From contig NZ_CP132976.1 of NCBI RefSeq assembly GCF_030864005.1, forward strand, positions 496,001 to 560,000: 64,000 nt of DNA, in the 5' to 3' direction. The notes beneath the pieces were generated by a model. The model searched no databases and was not told the DNA's origin. It saw only the letters and a program-made list of their open reading frames with translations. This document shows positions 1-6,807 of the stretch, in pieces. The position numbers were made by a program, and so were the translations under genes. The stretch comes from Achromobacter seleniivolatilans. GTDB taxonomy: Bacteria; Pseudomonadota; Gammaproteobacteria; Burkholderiales; Burkholderiaceae_B. Each line of letters begins with the position of its first letter. Position 1 is the first letter of the stretch.

Positions 1-1847
1 AGAACGTGTTGATCACCGGCACGCTGACTAGCCGCGATGTGGAAAACCGCGCCAGCTATGAAGGCCAGTCGATTCAGTTGGGCGGAGGCATTAGCTTCGG
101 CGGTGGCAAGGACGACGACAAGACCAAGAGCAACCTCGGCACGGATAGCAAGGGCGAGGTTGCAGGTGGCAGCAAGGCGACGCCGAACTCCAACCTGGCC
201 ACCTTCAACGGCGTCGGCGCAAACGTTCCAGTCGTAATGGGCGCCAGTGGCGAATCCAGTTCCACCACGCTTAGCGGAATCAGCGGCGGCAAGATCGTCA
301 TTCGTGATGAGGCAGGGCAGAAGGCCCTGACCGGGCAGACGGCTGCGGAAGTTATCGCAGCACTGAATCGCGACACGAAGGACACGTTAAATAGCCTGGA
401 TCCCATCTTCGATGAGAAGGAGATACGAGCGGGATTTGAAATCGTCGCGGAAGTCAGCCGGCAAGCCGGGCAGTTTTTGACGAATCGGGCGGAGGAGGCG
501 GATGCGCTGTCGAAGGAGCTGGTCAATGAATTGAAAAAGCCCGATGGCGGTGATACTGCTCGTATCACCGCGTTGGCCGACGAATTGAATGCCGCAATGA
601 AGTGGGGGCCGGGAGGTGAGTACCGTTTGATCGTCAACGCGCTCATAGGCGGTGCGGCAGGCAACGTTACAGGAGGCGTATCGGGGTTTGTCCAAGCGAG
701 CGCTGTCAATTATCTACAAGGCCTGACTGCTCAACAGATCAAGCTGTATTCAAACATGCTTGGCGAAGGTGTCGAGGCCCAGGCTGCTCGTGCGGCGCTA
801 CACGCGGTGGTTGGATGTGCTGCGGGTGCCGCGCGTGGCGATGGCTGCGGCAGCTCTGCACTTGGCGCAGGTGCCGCCTCGGTGGTAAATGCGTTGCTCG
901 ATGCCGCAACCGGTAAGTCTGGCTCAGCATTGTCATCTGAAGAAAAGGAAGCTCGTAGTAATTTGGTTTCAACCCTATTGGCTGGTGTGGCGGCAGGGTT
1001 GGGCGCAGATGCGAGCGCGGTGGTCAATAGCGGCAGGCTAGAGACTGAAAACAATGCAGTTGGGACCTTGCTTAAGCGCGGTGGCATGTTGGCACTGGGC
1101 GCGTGCTTCCGCTCGACAGCGTGCCAGGAAAAGGTGATTGGACCTGCGGCGTTCATCGCCCTGAGTGCCATGGTGGCCGAACTGACCGCCACGCACCCTG
1201 GGCTGTCCGCCGATCAAGCGCTACTGATTGCGACAACCCGGTACATCTCCTCTGTCGGTGTATCCGAAAGTTTGCCGGGGAAGTCCGCAGAACCCATGCC
1301 GCCGATTGGGGTGCCACCGGGCGACGGTGCGGAGGGGCTGCCGAATACACAACTACCCGGTCAATCTGGAGAAGTGCCGCAGCTTGGAGGTGTGCCAGGG
1401 CAGGGCAATAATGGTCCGGCGGGTGGGACGACTACTACTACGCCAATGCCCGACGAGCAAGGGCCGGAGTTGATATACAACGAAGACGGAGGCCAAACAG
1501 GTTCTGCGGGTGAGGCGGGGCGATTAATAGGGCAGAAACGCGAGGCCACAGTGGCGGTTATCGTCAATGGATCGGTCTCTGGCGAACAAGTTGTCGTACT
1601 CGGCCTGGGCTCGACAGATATCGATGTTGTCGCATCTAACGGGAACTTGGTCGCGGTAGGTGGGCCAGCAAAGGCCAACAATCTTGGGAAACTCGGTCAA
1701 GAACTTCGAATCTATAGAGCAATAGCTGAGCAACGAGGAGTTTTCGCCGAAGCGTACTTTGCCGACGGCACCCCGCAGTCAGTAATCAAGCTTGCCACGA
1801 AAATTCTCGGTGAAAATCATGTCAAAATTTTTAAAGGAGGCGAATGA
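1..1847 (+). CDS. cdiA: CdiA/filamentous haemagglutinin-type exoprotein, 3' end with C-terminal toxin (partial)
   Basis: The reading frame is open from the first complete codon at position 3, so the gene continues upstream and the GTG at position 6 is not its start. The first 40 residues look like haemagglutinin-repeat passenger (ITGTLTSRDVENRASYEGQS). Ala/Gly-rich pretoxin sequence follows, with an ENN motif at 1047-1055 (context LETENNAVG), matching the VENN boundary that precedes variable toxin domains in CdiA proteins. After a Pro/Gly/Thr-rich linker (about 1290-1470) comes a compact C-terminal domain containing STDIDVVASNGNLVAVGGPAK and AEAYFADGTPQSVIKLATK. I do not recognise the toxin activity; a nuclease is possible but not shown. 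The stop overlaps the downstream start, which fits a toxin/immunity pair. By family knowledge the protein would be exported by a CdiB two-partner transporter, not in this window. Confidence 0.85.
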   Translation, partial: NVLITGTLTSRDVENRASYEGQSIQLGGGISFGGGKDDDKTKSNLGTDSKGEVAGGSKATPNSNLATFNGVGANVPVVMGASGESSSTTLSGISGGKIVIRDEAGQKALTGQTAAEVIAALNRDTKDTLNSLDPIFDEKEIRAGFEIVAEVSRQAGQFLTNRAEEADALSKELVNELKKPDGGDTARITALADELNAAMKWGPGGEYRLIVNALIGGAAGNVTGGVSGFVQASAVNYLQGLTAQQIKLYSNMLGEGVEAQAARAALHAVVGCAAGAARGDGCGSSALGAGAASVVNALLDAATGKSGSALSSEEKEARSNLVSTLLAGVAAGLGADASAVVNSGRLETENNAVGTLLKRGGMLALGACFRSTACQEKVIGPAAFIALSAMVAELTATHPGLSADQALLIATTRYISSVGVSESLPGKSAEPMPPIGVPPGDGAEGLPNTQLPGQSGEVPQLGGVPGQGNNGPAGGTTTTTPMPDEQGPELIYNEDGGQTGSAGEAGRLIGQKREATVAVIVNGSVSGEQVVVLGLGSTDIDVVASNGNLVAVGGPAKANNLGKLGQELRIYRAIAEQRGVFAEAYFADGTPQSVIKLATKILGENHVKIFKGGE

Positions 1848-2251
1848 TGGCTTGCCCAGTATTAAAGGTTCTCATTCCAGAGGTGCTGGAAAAAGCATTT
1901 TCCATTGTCGTCGGGCTATTCGAGGAGTGCGGTTTGACCGTTGAAAATCCCGGTAACTCCAGGATTACAACGTGGAGCAATTCTGGAGATCAGGAAGAAG
2001 TCGCAAAAGGGAGTTTGTTCTCCGAGGTGGTGAATGAACATATTACTAATGTTCAATTCTGGAGCTCGCCTGGGGATGACGTTTTTGTTTCTTGGAAGCA
2101 AGACTCTTCAGGGTGCATATTTTCATTTTATTTGAAAGGTGTCGATCGTGCTGTCGCCGCAGAATTAGTATTGAAATTTGCGGAAGTGGTGCTAGTAGAA
2201 TATAAATTGAAATACGGGGACGGTGATGCGTTGGCTATCACCTTCGAGTAA
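1844..2251 (+). CDS. cdiI: Probable CdiI-type immunity protein for the upstream toxin
   Basis: This 135-residue protein begins at one of two consecutive ATGs (1844, 1847). The first forms an ATGA overlap with the cdiA stop, and a strong Shine-Dalgarno (AAAGGAGG, 1833-1840) sits inside the toxin coding sequence, six bases before the second ATG. It is small, acidic (many Glu/Asp) and soluble, without signal peptide or membrane segment, as expected of a cytoplasmic immunity protein. No family is recognised; the assignment rests on position, size, charge and translational coupling. Its base composition is clearly AT-richer than the rest of the window, typical of swapped toxin/immunity cassettes. 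Confidence 0.7.
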   Translation: MMACPVLKVLIPEVLEKAFSIVVGLFEECGLTVENPGNSRITTWSNSGDQEEVAKGSLFSEVVNEHITNVQFWSSPGDDVFVSWKQDSSGCIFSFYLKGVDRAVAAELVLKFAEVVLVEYKLKYGDGDALAITFE

Positions 2252-2319
2252 AAAAACGGATGTCAAATTAGGTATTGCCGTTATTTTTACCAAGAAAGTA
2301 GTTTGAGTTTTAAATCTAA

Positions 2320-2562
2320 GCGGATTATGCAGGCAGTACAGTGGATTTCATGTGGACTGATGCCACCAAGTCCGACCAGATAAATTAGTTCTTTTACAAT
2401 AATTCCCTGCAAAATCAACGGCAATTGATTCTTCACGTTGAGAAGGCTGAGATTGTTCCTCTGATTTATAGAAATTTAAATTCGGTAAACCAGGCTATGG
2501 TGAATTCATGGATTAAGGCTCTCACTCCTGAGCAGCAGGGAAAAATTCTTATTTTGAGGTGA
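2320..2562 (+). pseudogene. Orphan toxin C-terminal fragment with in-frame stop
   Basis: A frame running from the GCG after a stop at 2317 to the TGA at 2560-2562 reads like a CdiA-CT tail (ADYAGSTVDFMWTDATKSDQ ... ALTPEQQGKILILR). It is broken only by a TAG at 2386-2388, between DQIN and FFYNNSLQNQ, which could be a single CAG-to-TAG change. There is no start codon or Shine-Dalgarno at its 5' end, so it could only have been expressed as part of a longer exoprotein. Its stop overlaps the GTG of the next gene (GTGA, 2559-2562), the same coupling as in the main toxin/immunity pair. I infer a displaced, silent toxin module. No toxin family is recognised. Confidence 0.5.
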
Positions 2563-2933
2563 CTTCAATGGCGATGCTTATTTCTGTTGGCGAGGGTAGC
2601 GGGCCACCAGGTGCAGGTTGGTCCGTTTCTGAAGGAGTGTTCGACTGTATTGTTGAGGCTACAAGGAAATTATTCAAGGATGATGAAGTGTGTTGCCTGA
2701 ATGAAATATATTCTCCTCTTGATGATCAGGGGCAGAATTTCATCGTTTTGGATTATGTAGATGTGCGTTGCTTTAATCTTTTTTACTCTTATTGCAAGAG
2801 GGCGATGGAAGACTTTCCTCGTTCAGAAAGAGGTGGGGTGGTTCCTGAAAGCCATATTCCAGGGATCTTATGGAATTGGGCCGAAGTCTTAAGGCTTAGG
2901 AGGGAGGACTCCAGGTATAGGACTTTTAAATAG
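2559..2933 (+). CDS. Orphan immunity-like protein
   Basis: The gene encodes 124 residues from a GTG at 2559 that overlaps the stop of the toxin remnant; an ATG at 2568 is the alternative start. The product is soluble and acidic and lacks a signal peptide. It contains sequence such as EVCCLNEIYSPLDDQGQNFI and a C-terminal segment ILWNWAEVLRLRREDSRYRTFK. I do not recognise its family. Being AT-rich, intact, and directly coupled to a decayed toxin tail, it most likely is a retained immunity gene guarding against kin that still carry the functional toxin. A Trp/Leu-rich C-terminus could suit binding to a partner, but that is speculation. Confidence 0.5.
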   Translation: MTSMAMLISVGEGSGPPGAGWSVSEGVFDCIVEATRKLFKDDEVCCLNEIYSPLDDQGQNFIVLDYVDVRCFNLFYSYCKRAMEDFPRSERGGVVPESHIPGILWNWAEVLRLRREDSRYRTFK

Positions 2934-3167
2934 CTGTAATCGTTAATGACAACCACAGGCATATCGCCGCCCGGATATTGGGACGAGATGTCGAGGTGGT
3001 TCCTGGAGTCGTGTCGAGTTCGATGTGAGGAAATGTGAAGCCGGTATCCGATATTAAAGTTGATTATACGGATTGGAATAAAAGATGATTGTCCTTCAAT
3101 ATAAAACGGGTGATTCTTCGGCGCTGGATCTAGTACGTTGGTTGGCGCAAATTTTTAAAAACTGAAT
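2934..3167 (+). other. AT-rich inter-module spacer with coding debris
   Basis: No intact gene is visible here. Short open stretches occur, including one reading VIVNDNHRHIAARILGRDVE (about 2939-2998) and a 26-codon frame from the ATG at 3085. None has a convincing start with ribosome-binding site, so the stretch looks like decayed accessory DNA between orphan cassettes. Confidence 0.4.
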
Positions 3168-3552
3168 TTGCATCGGATAGTTTTTGATGGAAGGATTATG
3201 CATGAATGTAACTTCTCCAAGTCGTCGCTAAGAAATGCTGGATTCGTAGGAACCGATCTTCTAACGCGAAGCTGCAAGGCGCTTTGCTGATGAATGCTTA
3301 CTTTATGCGCGCCGCCCTCAAAGGATGCAACTTCACAGACGCAGTGTTGGTGGGAGCCGATTTCATACGTGCAGATCTGACCGGCGCAAAGCTCTCAAAT
3401 TCAGACGTCCGATTTTGCAGCTTTAAGGATGCCACGTTAGGGGGGCAGGCCTTGGGGTCATCAATGTGGAAAGTGCGGATTGGTCCGGTGCGGTTTACGA
3501 TGCAAGGACGGTATGGCCTGCAGGGTTTGATCTGGCAGGGCTTAGCTTGTGA
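3168..3552 (+). pseudogene. Pentapeptide-repeat protein, frameshifted remnant
   Basis: Pentapeptide-repeat character (A/C-N/D-L/F-x-x) is spread over three frames. The first (about 3168-3290) reads HECNFSKSSLRNAGFVGTDL and then stops. The second, from 3284, reads CNFTDAVLVGADFIRADLTG and SNSDVRFCSFKDATL. The third ends at the TGA 3550-3552 with SADWSGAVYDARTVWPAGFD, the kind of ending often seen in pentapeptide proteins. At least two frameshifts are therefore needed to restore one protein. Pentapeptide proteins sometimes act as immunity or gyrase-protection factors, so it could be another abandoned immunity gene. The family assignment is firm; the function is not. Confidence 0.65.
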
Positions 3553-3842
3553 GGGGCACGGAAAGATAAATAATCGATAATTAAGATGCTCGAATATTCA
3601 GTTTGTTAAGCAAGTGATCGATGCAGTGGCCGGCATTAAAGTTAAATATGCGGCGAGTGCTCAGCAGCGTCAATGTCTTGAATGTGCGCAGTGGTGATCG
3701 CATTTGCAACTTTCATCTAAGGCGTCGGCTGCCGGAATAATTCCCTCACGTGGCAAAAGGTTAAAGTCCAATCCAGCTTCTAAGCTCCCAGCAAGTCCGC
3801 AGCTACCACTTAACTTTAAAACGTTCGATTTTTATGATTCGT
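3553..3842 (+). other. Gene-free AT-rich stretch
   Basis: I see no supported gene in these roughly 290 bases. A short open frame near 3601-3700 reads FVKQVIDAVAGIKVKYAASA and then stops. It has no start signal and may be another fragment of an exoprotein C-terminus or immunity gene. Confidence 0.35.
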
Positions 3843-3903
3843 CAACGGAGTAATTGCTGAGCAATACGGGTCTCCGCCGAGGCTTACTTTGCCGAAGGCT
3901 AAA
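3843..3903 (+). pseudogene. Degenerate second copy of the cdiA toxin tail
   Basis: The DNA here aligns by eye with cdiA positions about 1722-1774. Both contain closely related GCTGAGCAA, CGCCGA and TACTTTGCCGA segments. Translated with one frameshift it gives GVIAEQYG / VSAEAYFAEG against RAIAEQRGVFAEAYFADG in the intact toxin, and then stops at TAA. It is too short and broken to be functional. It shows that a related toxin C-terminus once stood here. Confidence 0.6.
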
Positions 3904-4028
3904 TATGCAGGGGAGATGCTTTCTTGATAAATAGTCGAGTGCGGCTTATCAAGCGATCGAATCAATACGACCAGTGCCGCAACAAAGCGAGCCTGTTCCA
4001 TTCATCCAACACCCTTTCGGAAAATCCG

Positions 4029-4694
4029 ATGTCCAGATTTGTATCTACGCTGCTTGCCTCGATTTTTGTGTTTGCCGCCACTTCGGCGTTGGCGGCAGAC
4101 AATTCGCCGGCGTCGGCGAGCGAGGCGCTCCGCCTGTTCGCGAGATGCGATGCATCGTTGTTTAACGCGCTTAAAGAAAATCCGAATCTGTTTGGACCAG
4201 CGGCAGAGGTTAAAAAGCGGGCCAACGCGGCGACCATCGCGGTCGGCAATCCGCTTTCCGAGAAGGGGCGGGATCAGGTTTTCAGCGAGCCGATTGATGT
4301 TGACGGGCTGCGCCTGATCGCCTGGCACGATGAGGTTTCCTATGACATAGATTTCGGCGGCTTCCTATTCTGGGGGTTCAAGGCGGAAGGCAGCCTCAAA
4401 GCCGTGGCCAAGAAAATCAATGCCGTATTGCCCGCCTCGGGAAAACTTGCCGATGGGGGCGATGTATGGGCTCGTGCCGAAATTCGTAGGGTTGGCGACC
4501 CGGCAGATTCATGGCGCCCGAGTGGCCTCGAAACCAGTACGGTGACTCCGAAGGGTAGCGTCGAGCGCGTACTCATGCTCCAAAGTGACACTGCCGATCA
4601 GACCAACGTCCTTTGCACGCTCCAGGGTTCAATTACGCCAACGCTGCTCCAGGCCATGCGTCCCGACCTGACCAACGCTGAGTATCCGCAATGA
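4029..4694 (+). CDS. Periplasmic protein of unknown function
   Basis: The chosen ATG at 4029 gives 221 residues with a clear signal peptide (MSRFVSTLLASIFVFAATSALA, cleavage before ADNSP). The frame is open further upstream, but that extension would bury the signal sequence. The mature part is a mixed alpha/beta protein with WHDEVSYDIDFGGFLFWGFK in the middle and no membrane segment. No family is recognised. The stop overlaps the start of the next gene (ATGA at 4691-4694), so the two are translated together. Two partners, one periplasmic and one lipoprotein, directly after a contact-dependent inhibition locus could form an envelope module, but there is no direct evidence for a link. Confidence 0.7.
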   Translation: MSRFVSTLLASIFVFAATSALAADNSPASASEALRLFARCDASLFNALKENPNLFGPAAEVKKRANAATIAVGNPLSEKGRDQVFSEPIDVDGLRLIAWHDEVSYDIDFGGFLFWGFKAEGSLKAVAKKINAVLPASGKLADGGDVWARAEIRRVGDPADSWRPSGLETSTVTPKGSVERVLMLQSDTADQTNVLCTLQGSITPTLLQAMRPDLTNAEYPQ

Positions 4695-5446
4695 AGCCGC
4701 TCATCTTAGCAACGCTAGCCGTCCCCCTGGCTCTGCTTTCGGCCTGCACCGCCTCGCAGGGGGCGGATCTTGTGGAACGCACGCCGACGAGCCAGGCTAG
4801 CCCGTGCACCCAGACGAGCAATCTGAAATTTACCGAGGACAGTGAAGGGTTCAAAGATCCGGACCACGCCATTCGGCTGCTGTCCACTTGTCTTTCAAGC
4901 TGGCCCGACGCGCCGACCCGTTATCGGGCGCTCACGCTGCAAACGCGCGCCGTCGCCCATAGGCAAAAGAAGGACTATACGCATGCCATTGCAGACCTCG
5001 AGGAATCGTTGCGCTTGGCGCCTGCACGCACAGGTTGGGACATCATTGGACTTGCCAGCGATTATCGGGATGGAGGACAACCGGAACGGGCGGTCGAGTT
5101 GCTTCGGACCATGCTCCAGGACAACATGGGTCTAAGAGGCAAGGGCACGCCCCCTGGCATGCCGAGTTACTACCATCTCGGCCGGTCACTGCTCGCGCTA
5201 CAGCAGTGGTCGAGTGCCGCAGACGCCTTTTCCGAAGGCATGAATTACCAACCGGATTATGTCTGGGCATACGCCTATCGCAGTTTGGCCTACGACCGGA
5301 TGGAGCAGTCGGGACTGGCGCAAGCCGACCTCGATAAGGTGCGTTCCTTGATCGGGAAGTCCAAACCAGATGCCCGCAAGCGAGACGGCCAGATCCTTCA
5401 GGAGCCGCCATTCGTGGAATTGTTGACGAAGTATCCCGGCAATTAG
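4691..5446 (+). CDS. TPR-repeat outer-membrane lipoprotein
   Basis: The 251-residue product has a lipoprotein signal ending in a lipobox (LLSAC, Cys19). The body carries tetratricopeptide-type helices: AHRQKKDYTHAIADLEESLRLAP, YRDGGQPERAVELLRTM, YHLGRSLLALQQWSSAADAF and AYRSLAYDRMEQSGLAQADL. TPR lipoproteins usually serve as scaffolds for envelope complexes. The gene is coupled by a 4-base overlap to the periplasmic-protein gene before it. It ends 65 bases before the insertion sequence and is not interrupted. A precise role cannot be given. Confidence 0.75.
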   Translation: MKPLILATLAVPLALLSACTASQGADLVERTPTSQASPCTQTSNLKFTEDSEGFKDPDHAIRLLSTCLSSWPDAPTRYRALTLQTRAVAHRQKKDYTHAIADLEESLRLAPARTGWDIIGLASDYRDGGQPERAVELLRTMLQDNMGLRGKGTPPGMPSYYHLGRSLLALQQWSSAADAFSEGMNYQPDYVWAYAYRSLAYDRMEQSGLAQADLDKVRSLIGKSKPDARKRDGQILQEPPFVELLTKYPGN

Positions 5447-5554
5447 GTTTCTGGTTAAGCCAATGATTAACTAAGGTGTCAGACTCTACTTTCCCTGCCG
5501 TGGTTCGGAAAGGTAATCCCCCCCCATTTTTAGCGATTGCCAGAAGTAGAAACG

Positions 5555-6382
5555 CTATGCAGCCATGGCTAGCCGCTGTTTGGGGGTGAAGCGGCCCAGT
5601 GCCATATTTGGGCGTTCGTGATTGTAGGACCACATCCATTCGGTCGCGGCGCGCAGCACATGATCCAGGTCGTCCCAGTGGTATTGAGATAACCATACGT
5701 AGCGCACGGTTCTGTTGAATCGCTCGACGTAGGCATTCTGCTGTGGCTTGCCCGGCTGGATGTACACCAGCTTGATACCCCATTGCGCAGCCCACTCGGT
5801 GATGGCAGCGCTTAGATATTCCGGTCCGTTGTCGCAACGTATCGCCAGCGGCTTGCCCCGCCAACCGATAATCTGCTTTAAGGATCGGATCACGCGCTCG
5901 GACGGCAGCGAGAAGTCGATTTCAATGCCCAGGGCTTCCCGATTGAAGTCATCGATCACGTTGAATAATCGGATGCTTTGGCCATCGACCAACTGATCGT
6001 GCATGAAGTCCATCGACCATACATGGTTGAGCTGGTTCGGCACGGTCAGTGGCTCGGGCGCTTGCCGCACCAGGCGCTTACGCGGCTTGATGCGAAGATT
6101 CAGCTCCAGATCTCGATAGATACGGTAGATCCGCTTGTGATTCCATGCGTAGCCCTTGACGTTGCGCAGATACAGATAGCACAGCCCAAACCCCCAATTG
6201 CGGTGGTTGTCTGTAAGCCGCACCAGCCAGTCTGCAATCTCATCGTTCTCGGTGCTGCGCTTGCAGACGTACCGGTAGCAGGTCTGGCTGATGCCAACCA
6301 CCTCGCAGGCCAGGCGCATTGAAATCCCACGCTCGCGCACCATGTGCTGGGCCATCTCGCGTCGACGAGATGGCCTCACCAC
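5555..6382 (-). CDS. IS3-family transposase OrfB (DDE integrase domain)
   Basis: This 275-residue frame holds the catalytic rve-type integrase core. The DDE residues are recognisable at VWSMDFMHD (first Asp), [12 protein letters not shown] (second Asp) and [13 protein letters not shown] (Glu). An HTH-like region ([16 protein letters not shown]) precedes the core. It overlaps orfA by seven bases. By family knowledge the active transposase is an OrfAB fusion made by programmed -1 frameshifting; a run of seven A on the coding strand (complement of 6383-6389) lies exactly at the junction. Confidence 0.9.
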   Translation of the reverse strand: MVRPSRRREMAQHMVRERGISMRLACEVVGISQTCYRYVCKRSTENDEIADWLVRLTDNHRNWGFGLCYLYLRNVKGYAWNHKRIYRIYRDLELNLRIKPRKRLVRQAPEPLTVPNQLNHVWSMDFMHDQLVDGQSIRLFNVIDDFNREALGIEIDFSLPSERVIRSLKQIIGWRGKPLAIRCDNGPEYLSAAITEWAAQWGIKLVYIQPGKPQQNAYVERFNRTVRYVWLSQYHWDDLDHVLRAATEWMWSYNHERPNMALGRFTPKQRLAMAA

Positions 6383-6642
6383 TTTTTTTCGAGTGCCTCC
6401 GCTCGAAGCTCGGCTTTGAGCTTCTCCTCGACATACATCTTGCGAAGCCGGGCGTTCTCGGCCTCCAGCTCCTTCATCCGCGACATCATTGACACATCCA
6501 TGCCGCCGAACTTAGCCCGCCATTTGTAGAACGTAGCCGAACTGATTCCCAGCTCGCGGCACAGCTCGGGCACTGGCAAGCCTGCCTCGGCCCGCTTGAT
6601 TGCTTCGATGATCTGGCTCTCCGTAAATCTCGACTTCTTCAT
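6376..6642 (-). CDS. IS3-family transposase OrfA (HTH and leucine zipper)
   Basis: The 88-residue protein starts [21 protein letters not shown], the usual beginning of IS407-group OrfA. It has a helix-turn-helix ([24 protein letters not shown]) and a short coiled coil ([20 protein letters not shown]). OrfA binds the element's ends and regulates transposition. The slippery A7 tract at its 3' end lets some ribosomes shift into orfB. Confidence 0.9.
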   Translation of the reverse strand: MKKSRFTESQIIEAIKRAEAGLPVPELCRELGISSATFYKWRAKFGGMDVSMMSRMKELEAENARLRKMYVEEKLKAELRAEALEKKW

Positions 6643-6706
6643 GCTGTAGAACTCCTCAACGAGAAAATTCTACTTCTGGATGCGACGCTTCTATGGGGGG
6701 ATTCCC

Positions 6707-6800
6707 TTCGCAGCTTTTGAGTTATTTCTTCGCAATTGCCGTACACGAGTTGTTCGACAAGCCAAGTGTGGAGTGCCGCGATCTCAGCCTGCGGCCACAC
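6707..6800 (-). pseudogene. Possible reading frame truncated by the insertion sequence
   Basis: On the minus strand a coherent frame from a GTG at 6800 reads VWPQAEIAALHTWLVEQLVY and then GNCEEITQKLRR before running into the IS right end. It begins just after the stop of the ABC-F gene. It could be the 5' piece of a disrupted gene or a chance open frame. No family is recognised. Confidence 0.2.
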
Positions 6801-6807
6801 GGTTTGT

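Larger units (their letters stand above)
5512..6706 (-). mobile_element. IS3-family insertion sequence, IS407-like
   Basis: About 1.2 kb with two overlapping minus-strand frames (orfA, orfB) and imperfect terminal inverted repeats. The left end reads GGTAATCCCCCCCC and continues to CCAGAAGTAGAA at 5540-5551. The right end, read on the other strand, gives GGGAATCCCCCC and the same CCAGAAGTAGAA (complement of 6668-6679). The exact outer bases and the target duplication could not be fixed by eye. Both frames are intact, so it may be active. It separates the toxin region from the chromosomal backbone and may have cut a short reading frame at its right side. Confidence 0.85.

Noticed and set aside
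5447..5511. Target-site duplication of the insertion sequence
   Set aside because: TTCG occurs near both ends, but the distances to the inverted repeats differ, so a duplication could not be defined by eye.
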